From positions 1 to 64,000 of the forward strand of contig NZ_LZSY01000096.1 in assembly GCF_001665625.1 (NCBI RefSeq): 64,000 bases of DNA, read 5' to 3'. Below, piece after piece: positions 50,131-57,825 of this stretch (positions within the stretch are counted from its first letter, which is position 1; each line of letters begins with the position of its first letter). Below the pieces are notes generated by a model. It worked only from the letters and a program-made list of their open reading frames with translations. It was not told the origin of the DNA and ran no database searches. The position numbers and the translations under genes are program-made. This DNA comes from Mycolicibacterium peregrinum. GTDB taxonomy: Bacteria; Actinomycetota; Actinomycetes; Mycobacteriales; Mycobacteriaceae.

Positions 50131-51738
50131 GTGCAGTCCCGCCGCTCCGCGCCGTCGATTCTCTTCACCGCACTTGCGGCGACGGTTGTGATCGTGCCGT
50201 GGGCCATCTCCGGATCCGATTCCGGCGAACACCAACCCGCATCAGACGCTGCGCCGCAGCTCACACAGCAACCACTCGACAATCTCACGGTCGGTGAGAG
50301 CATCCGCGAGGTCCATCAGGACACCCCGTTCTCGATGGTCGCGCTCACCTCGCCGGACCTGCGCGGCACCTCGGCCCGGGTTCGCGCCCGCAAGGACGAC
50401 GGCAGCTGGGGACCCTGGTACCAGGCCGAGAATCTCGACGGGGTCGGCGCCGACACTCCCGGCCCGCGCGGCACCGAACCGGTATTCGTCGGGCGTACCA
50501 ACACCGTGCAGATCGCCGTCACCCGCGCGCCGCAAGCCCCACCGCCGCCTCCCGGCAAGAAGGGGAAGGCCGGGCCGGCGCTCGGCTATGTACCTGCCAA
50601 CGTCGAAGCACCCATCGGCCAGAACGTCACCGCGGTCCTGATCAGCCCGCCCCAGGCCCCCGTCGACGTCGGGCCGCTGCCCACCGCCGCCATCAACCCC
50701 GGCCAGCCGCCGACCATCATCAGCCGCGCACAGTGGGGCGCCAACGAATCGATGCGATGCGGAAACACTGTGTACGACAAGGGCATCCGAGCCGGCATCG
50801 TGCATCACACGGCAGGTAGCAACGATTACGCCCCCGAGGACTCGGCGGGCATCATCCGGTCGATCTACGAGTACCACACCCGCGAGCTGGGCTGGTGCGA
50901 CATCGCTTACAACGCCATGGTCGACAAATACGGCCAGGTGTTCGAGGGCCGCGCAGGCGGCATGGACAAGCCTGTCGAGGGATCCCACACCGGTGGGTTC
51001 AACATCGACACCTGGGGTGTGGCGATGATGGGCGACTTCGACGTCGTGCCACCGACCGAGATCCAGGTGCGCAACACCGGCCGCCTGCTGGGCTGGCGAC
51101 TCGGCCTCGATCACATCGACCCGCACGGCACCGTCGTTCTCACCTCAGCCGGCGGATCCTTCACCCACTTCCCGCGCGGAGCCACCCCCACTTTGCCGAC
51201 GATCTTCACCCACCGTGATGTCGGTATCACCGACTGCCCAGGCAACGCGGCGTACGCCCAGATGGATCGCATCCGCGACATCGCCGCCCGGTTCAACCAG
51301 CCGCCCGGCCCCGCGGACCTGGCCGACCAGATGCGTGGCGGCGCGATCTACAACCGGTGGCAGGCCGCGGGCGGTGCGGCCGGAATGCTGGGCAATCCAA
51401 CCTCGCCCGAGACCGCGGGCGAAGGTGCCACCCGCTACGCCACCTTCGAGCGCGGCGCCGTGTACTGGTCACCCGACAGCGGTGCCGAACCGGTCTCCGG
51501 AGCCATCTACGAGGCGTGGGGAACCCTTGGCTTCGAACGGGGAGTCCTCGGCCTGCCGACCAGTTCCGAGATCGGTGAACCCCAGTGGATCGTGCAGAAC
51601 TTCCAGCACGGCACGCTGAACTTCGACCGCGAGAAGGGGACGGTCACCCGTGTCGTCGACGGCGTGCCGGTCGAACTGCCCCCGCCGTCACCCGACGATC
51701 AGCCGGTGCAACTGGAGCGTTTCACCCCGATCACCTGA
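50131..51738 (+). CDS. Exported N-acetylmuramoyl-L-alanine amidase with LGFP repeats (Rv3811 type)
   Basis: 535 residues from GTG. A signal peptide is followed by a domain of about 150 residues, a proline stretch, and an amidase_2/PGRP domain with zinc ligands in GIVHHTAGS and the HRDVGITDCPG motif. Two LGFP repeats close the protein (GAAGMLGNPTSPE and RGVLGLPTSSE), known in corynebacteria as wall-binding units. It should cleave peptidoglycan stem peptides outside the membrane. Convergent with the HAD gene. Confidence 0.93.
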   Translation: MQSRRSAPSILFTALAATVVIVPWAISGSDSGEHQPASDAAPQLTQQPLDNLTVGESIREVHQDTPFSMVALTSPDLRGTSARVRARKDDGSWGPWYQAENLDGVGADTPGPRGTEPVFVGRTNTVQIAVTRAPQAPPPPPGKKGKAGPALGYVPANVEAPIGQNVTAVLISPPQAPVDVGPLPTAAINPGQPPTIISRAQWGANESMRCGNTVYDKGIRAGIVHHTAGSNDYAPEDSAGIIRSIYEYHTRELGWCDIAYNAMVDKYGQVFEGRAGGMDKPVEGSHTGGFNIDTWGVAMMGDFDVVPPTEIQVRNTGRLLGWRLGLDHIDPHGTVVLTSAGGSFTHFPRGATPTLPTIFTHRDVGITDCPGNAAYAQMDRIRDIAARFNQPPGPADLADQMRGGAIYNRWQAAGGAAGMLGNPTSPETAGEGATRYATFERGAVYWSPDSGAEPVSGAIYEAWGTLGFERGVLGLPTSSEIGEPQWIVQNFQHGTLNFDREKGTVTRVVDGVPVELPPPSPDDQPVQLERFTPIT

Positions 51739-51759
51739 CTGGCCGAAACCGGTTGCGGC

Positions 51760-52584
51760 TCAGGACCACCAGCGTTCGAGCACGTGGGCCACACCGTTCT
51801 CGGCATTGGTCACGGTGACCTCGTCAGCAGCGGCCACCGCCTCGGGGTGGGCATTGCCCATCGCCACACCACGCCCGGCCCAGCTCAACATCGGTATGTC
51901 GTTGGGCATGTCGCCGAAGGTGACGATGTCGGTCGCGGTGAGCCCCAGCGGGGTGGCCAACTCCGCCACACCGGTGGCCTTGCTGATGCCCAGCGGCACC
52001 ACCTCGATGAGCCCGTTGTTGGTCGAATAGGTGATATCGCCCTGTAACCCAACGTGTTTGAGTAGCTCGGCGGCCATGTCGGCACTACGTGCGCCGGCCT
52101 TGCGGATGAGCAGCTTCACCGCAGGGGCACTGAGCAGATCCTCCACCGACACCTCGGTGTTGTCCGGATTGAGCCAGGCATGTTCGTATCCCGGCGAGCT
52201 GACGAACTGCGGGGTCGCCGCGTCGTGCGCAGACCGACCCACGCGTTCCACGGCCAGCCCCGCGCCCGGGATCACCCGCGTGGCGATCTCGGCGAGCTCA
52301 CCGAGCACCTCGGTCGAGAGCGTGTGCGCCGACACGATGCGGTCGGTGGCCGGGTCGTAGATCACGGCGCCGTTGGCGCACACCGCCATCGGTGCGAGGC
52401 CGAGGCCGTCGACCACCGGTGCGATCCAGCGCGGCGGCCGTCCGGTGGCCAGGACGAATGTCGTCCCCGCCGCCACCGCCGCCTGTACCGCCGCCCGCGT
52501 GCGCGGCGTGACCTTCTCGTCCTCGTCGAGCAGCGTTCCGTCCACGTCGGTGGCGATCAGCCCCGGCGCCCGTTCGTCGCTCAT
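51760..52584 (-). CDS. HAD-superfamily phosphatase, Cof type (Rv3813c type)
   Basis: 274 residues from ATG. Motif I is LIATDVDGTLLDED, motif II LATGRPPRW, and motif IV TFGDMPNDIPML, with a type-IIB cap between. Cof-type enzymes dephosphorylate sugar phosphates or flavin precursors; the substrate is not predictable here. Its ATG overlaps the stop of the upstream acyltransferase by one base (TGATG), so it belongs to the same operon. Confidence 0.9.
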   Translation of the reverse strand: MSDERAPGLIATDVDGTLLDEDEKVTPRTRAAVQAAVAAGTTFVLATGRPPRWIAPVVDGLGLAPMAVCANGAVIYDPATDRIVSAHTLSTEVLGELAEIATRVIPGAGLAVERVGRSAHDAATPQFVSSPGYEHAWLNPDNTEVSVEDLLSAPAVKLLIRKAGARSADMAAELLKHVGLQGDITYSTNNGLIEVVPLGISKATGVAELATPLGLTATDIVTFGDMPNDIPMLSWAGRGVAMGNAHPEAVAAADEVTVTNAENGVAHVLERWWS

Positions 52585-53372
52585 CAATCGTTCCCCGTCG
52601 CTTCGCTCGCCTGGCCGTTGTTTCCCGTCGCTTCGCTCGCCCGCTTACGCGCACGTTCGGCGAGTTCCGCCTCGTCGAGCAGCTTCGCCTCTGCCGGTGT
52701 CGGCGCACTTCCACCGAGCCGGTTCGGCACCCAGTACGCCCCGGCAGGCTCGGCGTAGCCCTGATGGGTCTGCTCGAGCAGTGCCGACATCGCGGCCCGC
52801 AGGGTGTCGTCGATCTGGGTGACCGAACCCGATGCCCAGATCGGCTCGCCGACGGCCACGCTCACCGGAATCTTCTTGCGTCCCAGTGACTTCGGATGGT
52901 CCTTGGTCCAGATGCGCTGGGCTCCCCAGACGATCAGCGGAATGATCGGCACACCGGACTCCAGGGCCATGCGCGCCGCACCCGTCTTGAAATCCTTGAG
53001 CTCGAAGCTGCGGCTGATCGTCGCCTCCGGGTACACCCCGACCAACTCGCCGCGGCGTAACGCCTCCACCGCCGCGCTGTAGGCGCCCGCTCCCGCCCTG
53101 CGGTCCACCGGGATCGTCCCGGTGTGTTTGATCAGGTAGCCCACCGGCCTCACCTGCTCCATCTCCGCCTTGATCATGAAGCGCATCCGGCGACGACGTT
53201 CGGTCGCGGCCAGAGCTGCAGGCAGGAAGTCGACGTAGCTGGTGTGGTTGATGGCGACGACGGCTCCACCCGTGGTGGGCAGATTGTCCAGCCCACGGAA
53301 GGTGATCCGGGTTCCGGTGGCCCGCACCACGAGCCCGGCGGCAATCTCCAAACTTCGGAAGACCGGTTCCAT
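52584..53372 (-). CDS. 1-acylglycerol-3-phosphate acyltransferase-like protein (Rv3814c type)
   Basis: 262 residues. The PlsC signatures are AINHTSYVDF (HX4D), GVYPEATISRSFELKDFK and RMALESGVPIIPLIVWG. These enzymes add the second acyl chain to lysophosphatidate at the membrane, though specificity of mycobacterial paralogues is unproven. The C-terminus ends in two copies of an ASEATGN unit, outside the catalytic domain. It begins 7 bp after the stop of a closely related paralogue; M. tuberculosis has three in tandem here, this window two. Confidence 0.88.
   Translation of the reverse strand: MEPVFRSLEIAAGLVVRATGTRITFRGLDNLPTTGGAVVAINHTSYVDFLPAALAATERRRRMRFMIKAEMEQVRPVGYLIKHTGTIPVDRRAGAGAYSAAVEALRRGELVGVYPEATISRSFELKDFKTGAARMALESGVPIIPLIVWGAQRIWTKDHPKSLGRKKIPVSVAVGEPIWASGSVTQIDDTLRAAMSALLEQTHQGYAEPAGAYWVPNRLGGSAPTPAEAKLLDEAELAERARKRASEATGNNGQASEATGND
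52591..52641. repeat. 21-bp direct repeat at the 3' end of the acyltransferase gene
   Basis: The sequences at 52591-52611 and 52621-52641 share GTCGCTTCGCTCGCC and differ at one base over 21, offset by 30 bp. They encode the repeated ASEATGN tail. Confidence 0.75.
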
Positions 53373-53379
53373 ACGCGAC

Positions 53380-54180
53380 TTACCCCGAGAGGTCGGTCGG
53401 TCCAGAAGGTCCGGTGGGCCCTGAGGGTCCGGCCTCGGCTCTCTTGGCCGCTTTGGCGGCAGCCTCCTCGGCATCCATCCGGTTGGCCTCGGCCAGCGTC
53501 GGGGCCGAACCACCAAGCCGGTGCGGTACCCAGAATTCACCGGGCGGATACGGGCCGTAGGCGTCCTGCACCTGGGTGAGCAGATGTTGCATGCGCGAAT
53601 GCAGCAGTGCGGTCAACTCCGGCGCGGGCAGGGTGGGCTGGATCGGCTCGCCGACGGCGATCGAGATGGGCACCTTGGGCCGGTACAGATTCTTCGGGTG
53701 ACCCTTGGTCCAGATGCGCTGGGCGCCCCACACGATGTGCGGCACGATCGGCACCCCGGCCTCGATCGCCATCCGCGCGGCGCCGGACTTGAAGTCCTTG
53801 ATCTCGAAGCTGCGGCTGATCGTCGCCTCGGGGTAAACCCCGACCAGCTCACCCGCCTTGAGGTAGTCGACCGCCGACTCGAACGAGGCGGCCCCGCTGT
53901 CGCGGTCCACCTCGATGTGGCGCAGGCTGCGCATGATCGGTCCGGTGATCTTGTTGTCGAAGACTTCCTTCTTTGCCATGAACCGCACCTTGCGGCCCCG
54001 CTTCTGCAGGTAGGCCGGCAAGCCGGCAAAGGTGAAGTCGAAGTAGCTGGTGTGGTTGATGGCCACCACCGCACCGCCGGTGACCGGGAGATTCTCTACC
54101 CCCGTCACCGTGAACTTCAGCCCCTGCAAACGCCAGGCAGCTCGAGCAACTTGTATGACAGTCCCGTACACCGGTTCCAC
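53380..54180 (-). CDS. 1-acylglycerol-3-phosphate acyltransferase-like protein (Rv3815c type)
   Basis: 266 residues from GTG. The PlsC motifs AINHTSYFDF, GVYPEATISRSFEIKDFK and RMAIEAGVPIVPHIVWG are almost the same as in the next gene, showing an old tandem duplication. The C-terminal tail is a GPSGPTGPSGPT low-complexity stretch. It is the first gene of the three-gene acyltransferase-acyltransferase-HAD unit and is divergent from the MBL-Rieske gene across 90 bp. Confidence 0.88.
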   Translation of the reverse strand: MEPVYGTVIQVARAAWRLQGLKFTVTGVENLPVTGGAVVAINHTSYFDFTFAGLPAYLQKRGRKVRFMAKKEVFDNKITGPIMRSLRHIEVDRDSGAASFESAVDYLKAGELVGVYPEATISRSFEIKDFKSGAARMAIEAGVPIVPHIVWGAQRIWTKGHPKNLYRPKVPISIAVGEPIQPTLPAPELTALLHSRMQHLLTQVQDAYGPYPPGEFWVPHRLGGSAPTLAEANRMDAEEAAAKAAKRAEAGPSGPTGPSGPTDLSG

Positions 54181-54270
54181 GTAGCCAGCCTAATCCCAGC
54201 CCGGATCGGCGCATCACCCAACTCGGGCTAGGCTGGGCGGGCATCGAAGTACTCCATCGAAAGGCCGTTT

Positions 54271-55827
54271 GTGCAGGTCACCAGCGTCGGACATGCCGGC
54301 TTCCTGATCGAGACCAAGGCTGGCAGCATTCTGTGCGACCCCTGGGTCAACCCCGCCTACTTCGCCTCCTGGTTCCCGTTCCCCGACAACACGCAGTTGG
54401 ACTGGACGGCGCTGGGAAATGTCGACTATCTGTACGTGTCGCACCTGCACAAGGACCACTTCGACCCGGAAAATCTGCGCCGCCACGTCAACAAGGACGC
54501 TGTGGTGCTGCTGCCCGACTTCCCGGTGCCCGATCTGCAGCGCGAGCTGCAGGCGCTGGGCTTTCACCGGTTCTTCGAGACCACCGATTCGGTCAAACAC
54601 ACCGTCAGCGGCCCCAAGGGCGACCTCGATGTGATGATCATCGCGCTGCGGGCACCGGCCGACGGCCCGATCGGCGATTCGGGTCTGGTGGTCGACGACG
54701 GTGAGACCGTCGTCTTCAACATGAACGACGCGCGGCCCGTCGACCTGGACATGTTGCACTCGGACTTCGGCCAGATCGACGTGCACATGCTGCAGTACTC
54801 CGGCGCCATCTGGTATCCGATGGTCTACGACATGCCTGCCCGCGCCAAGGAGGCCTTCGGCATCCAGAAGCGGCAGCGCCAGATGGACCGATGCCGCCAG
54901 TACATCGCGCAGGTTGGCGCGACGTGGGTGATCCCCTCGGCCGGTCCGCCGTGTTTCCTGGATCCCGAGTTGCGCGATCTGAACGACGACCACGGCGATC
55001 CGGCCAACATCTTCCCCGACCAGGTGGTGTTCCTGGACCAGATGCGGCGCCACGGGCATGACCGTGGGCTGCTGATGATCCCCGGCAGCGCCGCCGATTT
55101 CGCCGGCTCGCAACTCAATTCGTTGACCCACCCCGTCGAGGACCCGGAGGCGATCTTCACCACCGGCAAGGCTGCCTACATCGAGGATTTCGCCCAGCGC
55201 ATGGCCCCGGTCCTGGCCGCCGACAAGGCCTCGTGGGCGCCGGCGGCGGGCGAACCTCTGCTGCCCGGGCTGCGGGCTCTGTTCGAACCCATCATGAGCC
55301 AGACCGACCAGATCTGCGACGGCATCGGCTACCCGGTGGAGTTGCGGCTGTCCGGCCCCGACCACAGCGAGACCGTGGTGCTGGACTTCCCGAAACGCCT
55401 TGTCCGTGAACCCATCGCCGACGAGAAGTTCCGCTACGGCTTCGCGATCCCGCCCGAGCTGGTACGCACCGTGCTGCGGGATGACGAACCGGACTGGGTC
55501 AACACCATCTTCCTGTCCACCCGGTTCAAAGCCTGGCGCGTGGGCGGTTACAACGAGTACCTGTACACCTTCTTCAAATGCCTCACCGATGAGCGCATCG
55601 CCTACGCCGACGGCTGGTTCGCCGAGGCGCACGACGACTCCTCGTCGATCACCCTCGACGGCTGGGAAATCCAGCGTCGTTGCCCGCACCTGAAGGCCGA
55701 CCTGTCCAAATTCGGTGTGGTGGAAGGCAACACCCTCACCTGCAACCTGCACGGCTGGCAGTGGAACCTGGACAACGGCAAATGCCTGACCACCAAGGGC
55801 CACGAGTTGCGGTGCAGCAAGTCATGA
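54271..55827 (+). CDS. Metallo-beta-lactamase fold protein fused to a Rieske domain (Rv3818 type)
   Basis: 518 residues from GTG. The N-terminal half is an MBL-fold domain (SVGHAGFLIETKAG...CDPW, metal motif SHLHKDHFD). The C-terminal 60 residues are a Rieske 2Fe-2S site, with CPHL and CNLHGW giving the two Cys-His pairs. The arrangement suggests an iron-dependent oxygenase or hydrolase with its own electron-transfer domain. Animal CMP-sialic acid hydroxylase also combines Rieske and MBL-like domains but in the opposite order. The substrate is unknown. Overlaps the next gene by four bases. Confidence 0.88.
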   Translation: MQVTSVGHAGFLIETKAGSILCDPWVNPAYFASWFPFPDNTQLDWTALGNVDYLYVSHLHKDHFDPENLRRHVNKDAVVLLPDFPVPDLQRELQALGFHRFFETTDSVKHTVSGPKGDLDVMIIALRAPADGPIGDSGLVVDDGETVVFNMNDARPVDLDMLHSDFGQIDVHMLQYSGAIWYPMVYDMPARAKEAFGIQKRQRQMDRCRQYIAQVGATWVIPSAGPPCFLDPELRDLNDDHGDPANIFPDQVVFLDQMRRHGHDRGLLMIPGSAADFAGSQLNSLTHPVEDPEAIFTTGKAAYIEDFAQRMAPVLAADKASWAPAAGEPLLPGLRALFEPIMSQTDQICDGIGYPVELRLSGPDHSETVVLDFPKRLVREPIADEKFRYGFAIPPELVRTVLRDDEPDWVNTIFLSTRFKAWRVGGYNEYLYTFFKCLTDERIAYADGWFAEAHDDSSSITLDGWEIQRRCPHLKADLSKFGVVEGNTLTCNLHGWQWNLDNGKCLTTKGHELRCSKS

Positions 55828-56159
55828 CCGCCCCGCGCCAGTACTACGACGACGGTCTGATCCAGTTGGACCGTGAGGCGATCACGTTGCGGCGCTACCA
55901 CTTCCCGTCGGGAACCTCGAAGGTGATCCCGTTGCGGTCCATCAGCGGATACCGGGCCGAATCACTCGGTCTGGTCCTCAACCGCTTCCGCATCTGGGGC
56001 AGTTCAGACCTGCGCCGCTGGCTGCCACTGGACGTGTGGCGGCCCATCAAGTCGACGTTGATCACCTTGAAGGTCAAAGGGACTCGCCCCGACCCCGCGT
56101 TCACCCCGCAGCGGCCCGCAGAGTTCATCGCGGTACTCGACGAACTGCTGGGGCGCTAG
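55824..56159 (+). CDS. Hypothetical protein (Rv3819 type)
   Basis: 111 residues starting MTAPRQYYDDGLIQLDREAI. It looks like a small beta-rich protein with a pattern similar to PH-like domains (ITLRRYHFPSGTSKVIPLRSISGY). No catalytic motif is seen. The ATG overlaps the stop of the MBL-Rieske gene, so the two are translationally coupled and probably act together; M. tuberculosis has a gene of this size at the same place. Confidence 0.8.
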   Translation: MTAPRQYYDDGLIQLDREAITLRRYHFPSGTSKVIPLRSISGYRAESLGLVLNRFRIWGSSDLRRWLPLDVWRPIKSTLITLKVKGTRPDPAFTPQRPAEFIAVLDELLGR

Positions 56160-56162
56160 GCG

Positions 56163-56990
56163 TCAGCGCGCGGAGCGCACCACCTGCCGCAGTTCGGATG
56201 CCGCGCTGGAGGCACTGTCGTACACCCGCACGATGGCCTCGTCGCCCGGCTTGAGGAAGGTGGACTCACCCAACGGGGTGTAGCGGGTGGCGCCGATGCC
56301 GATCAGCACGTTCTCGGGATGGCCACTGGCCACCATCAACGCACCGACATCCTCCAACGGCGTGTCGGCCGAACCCTTCTGGTTGGCCAGCCGCTCGACG
56401 ATCCAGTCCAGCAGCACCTCGCCGTAGTACGAGTAGCCCACCAGGGGTGAATCCACCCCGTAGGCATGCTGCTCGCCGTCGTTCTCGCTCAGGTAGCAGA
56501 CCAGCCGCATGGTTGCGGTCGGACCGTCCGGGGTGAGATCACTGATCTCGAAGAATTGCGGCGCAACGCCTTTGGAGGCCGGGCCCCAGTTCTTCTTGTA
56601 GCTGATCTTGGGTGCGCCCGGCCTGCGGATCGAGCAGTCGTTGAAGGCGCCGAGCGCGAACGGCTCCAGCCGCACCACGGTGTCGCCGTTCCACACCACC
56701 CGGCAGGCCACCCCGACCTCGGGCTCGATCTGAAGGTTCAGTGGGCCCTGGAATTCGGGGTCCTCGCCGACGTCAGGAATCACGATGGCGTCGCTGGACA
56801 GCGGGAACTCGCCCAGAAAGTCGTCCCGGCCCGGCGCGTACCACGGAAAGATGCCTTTGGGTGCATACCCTTCGGTAACAACCTTGACGAAATCCCCGGC
56901 CTCCCCGGCCTGTTCGAGGTGACCCGCGAAGTTACCGGCCACGCCGAAGCCGAACCAGTTACGCAATTCGGCAAGGTCGATGTCGATCAT
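56163..56990 (-). CDS. Conserved hypothetical protein, possibly DUF5718 / fumarylacetoacetase-like
   Basis: 275 residues starting MIDIDLAELRNWFGFGVAGN. The features GNFAGHLEQAGEAGDF, IQIEPEV-like (LNLQIEPEVGVACRVVW) and a C-terminal GDEAIVRVYDS resemble the beta-rich fold of fumarylacetoacetate hydrolase-like proteins, but I do not see the complete catalytic acidic set. I recall the domain as DUF5718 without certainty. Convergent with the preceding small gene, three bases apart. Confidence 0.65.
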   Translation of the reverse strand: MIDIDLAELRNWFGFGVAGNFAGHLEQAGEAGDFVKVVTEGYAPKGIFPWYAPGRDDFLGEFPLSSDAIVIPDVGEDPEFQGPLNLQIEPEVGVACRVVWNGDTVVRLEPFALGAFNDCSIRRPGAPKISYKKNWGPASKGVAPQFFEISDLTPDGPTATMRLVCYLSENDGEQHAYGVDSPLVGYSYYGEVLLDWIVERLANQKGSADTPLEDVGALMVASGHPENVLIGIGATRYTPLGESTFLKPGDEAIVRVYDSASSAASELRQVVRSAR

Positions 56991-57110
56991 GGCTGCAACC
57001 CTACTGTGGCCACGACAAGCCGGTAACAAGTCGCTCTTAAGTCGCCGGGACCAGGCTGTGCTCTGCGAGTGCCGATCCACGCCGGATCAGCCGAATCCGA
57101 GGAGTGTCCC

Positions 57111-57809
57111 GTGCCGACAACCACCACAAGCATCACCGTCTCACCTCGCTGCGCGGGTGACCCCGCGCCGGACCTGCTGCGCATCGCGTTGGCACACCGC
57201 GCGATGCTGGCCGACCTGCTCCGCCTGGGCGACCTGGCCGCGGCGATGCGCGACCGGGATGTGATCTGCACCCCCGGCCGGGCCCGGGCCATCTCCCGGT
57301 ATGTCGAGCGGCTGTGCGATTCCATCCACCATCACCACACCACCGAGGATGCGGTGCTGTGGCCGGTGATCCAGGCCAGCGTGGGCGACCACGTGGACCT
57401 GAGCGAGCTGATCGACGACCATGCCGCGCTGGACCCGCGGTTGGAGCAGCTGCGAGCCCGGGCCGCGGCGTTCCGCCTGTCGATGGGTGATCGCCACATC
57501 GCCGGCCTCATGGCCATCGAGCTGGCCGAACTGGCGGCCCTGCTGACCGAACACATCAACGACGAGGAGATGGAGGTGTTCCCGCTGATCACCGAACACG
57601 TCTCGGTGGCCGATTGGGCGGCAGTGGAGAAAGCCGCCCGGGACGGCAGCCGGATGTCGTTCGACGGCCCGCGCTCGATGACGGTGGTGACCGACGACGA
57701 GCGTGCCGCGCTGATGCAGCACACCGGGATCGGACAGCGGGTCCTGCTCGCTGGGCTGCTGGTGCTGCACCGGCGCCGGGAGCGGGCGGTCTTCGGCACC
57801 GCCCGATAA
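57111..57809 (+). CDS. Hemerythrin HHE-domain protein
   Basis: 232 residues from GTG, with GAGGAG upstream. Metal-binding motifs of the HHE four-helix bundle are present: HHHHTTEDAVLWP, DDHAALD and EHINDEEMEVFP. Such proteins bind a di-iron centre and sense or buffer oxygen, NO or peroxide in the cytosol. The C-terminal 70 residues have no recognised domain. It faces the SARP gene with 16 bp between. Confidence 0.85.
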   Translation: MPTTTTSITVSPRCAGDPAPDLLRIALAHRAMLADLLRLGDLAAAMRDRDVICTPGRARAISRYVERLCDSIHHHHTTEDAVLWPVIQASVGDHVDLSELIDDHAALDPRLEQLRARAAAFRLSMGDRHIAGLMAIELAELAALLTEHINDEEMEVFPLITEHVSVADWAAVEKAARDGSRMSFDGPRSMTVVTDDERAALMQHTGIGQRVLLAGLLVLHRRRERAVFGTAR

Positions 57810-57824
57810 GCCGGCACCGCCGGC
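57810..57824. terminator. Short GC hairpin between convergent genes
   Basis: GCCGGC-ACC-GCCGGC sits right after the hemerythrin stop codon and before the end of the convergent SARP gene. Six base pairs with a three-base loop, no T-run; a weak candidate for a shared terminator. Confidence 0.35.
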
Positions 57825-57825
57825 G

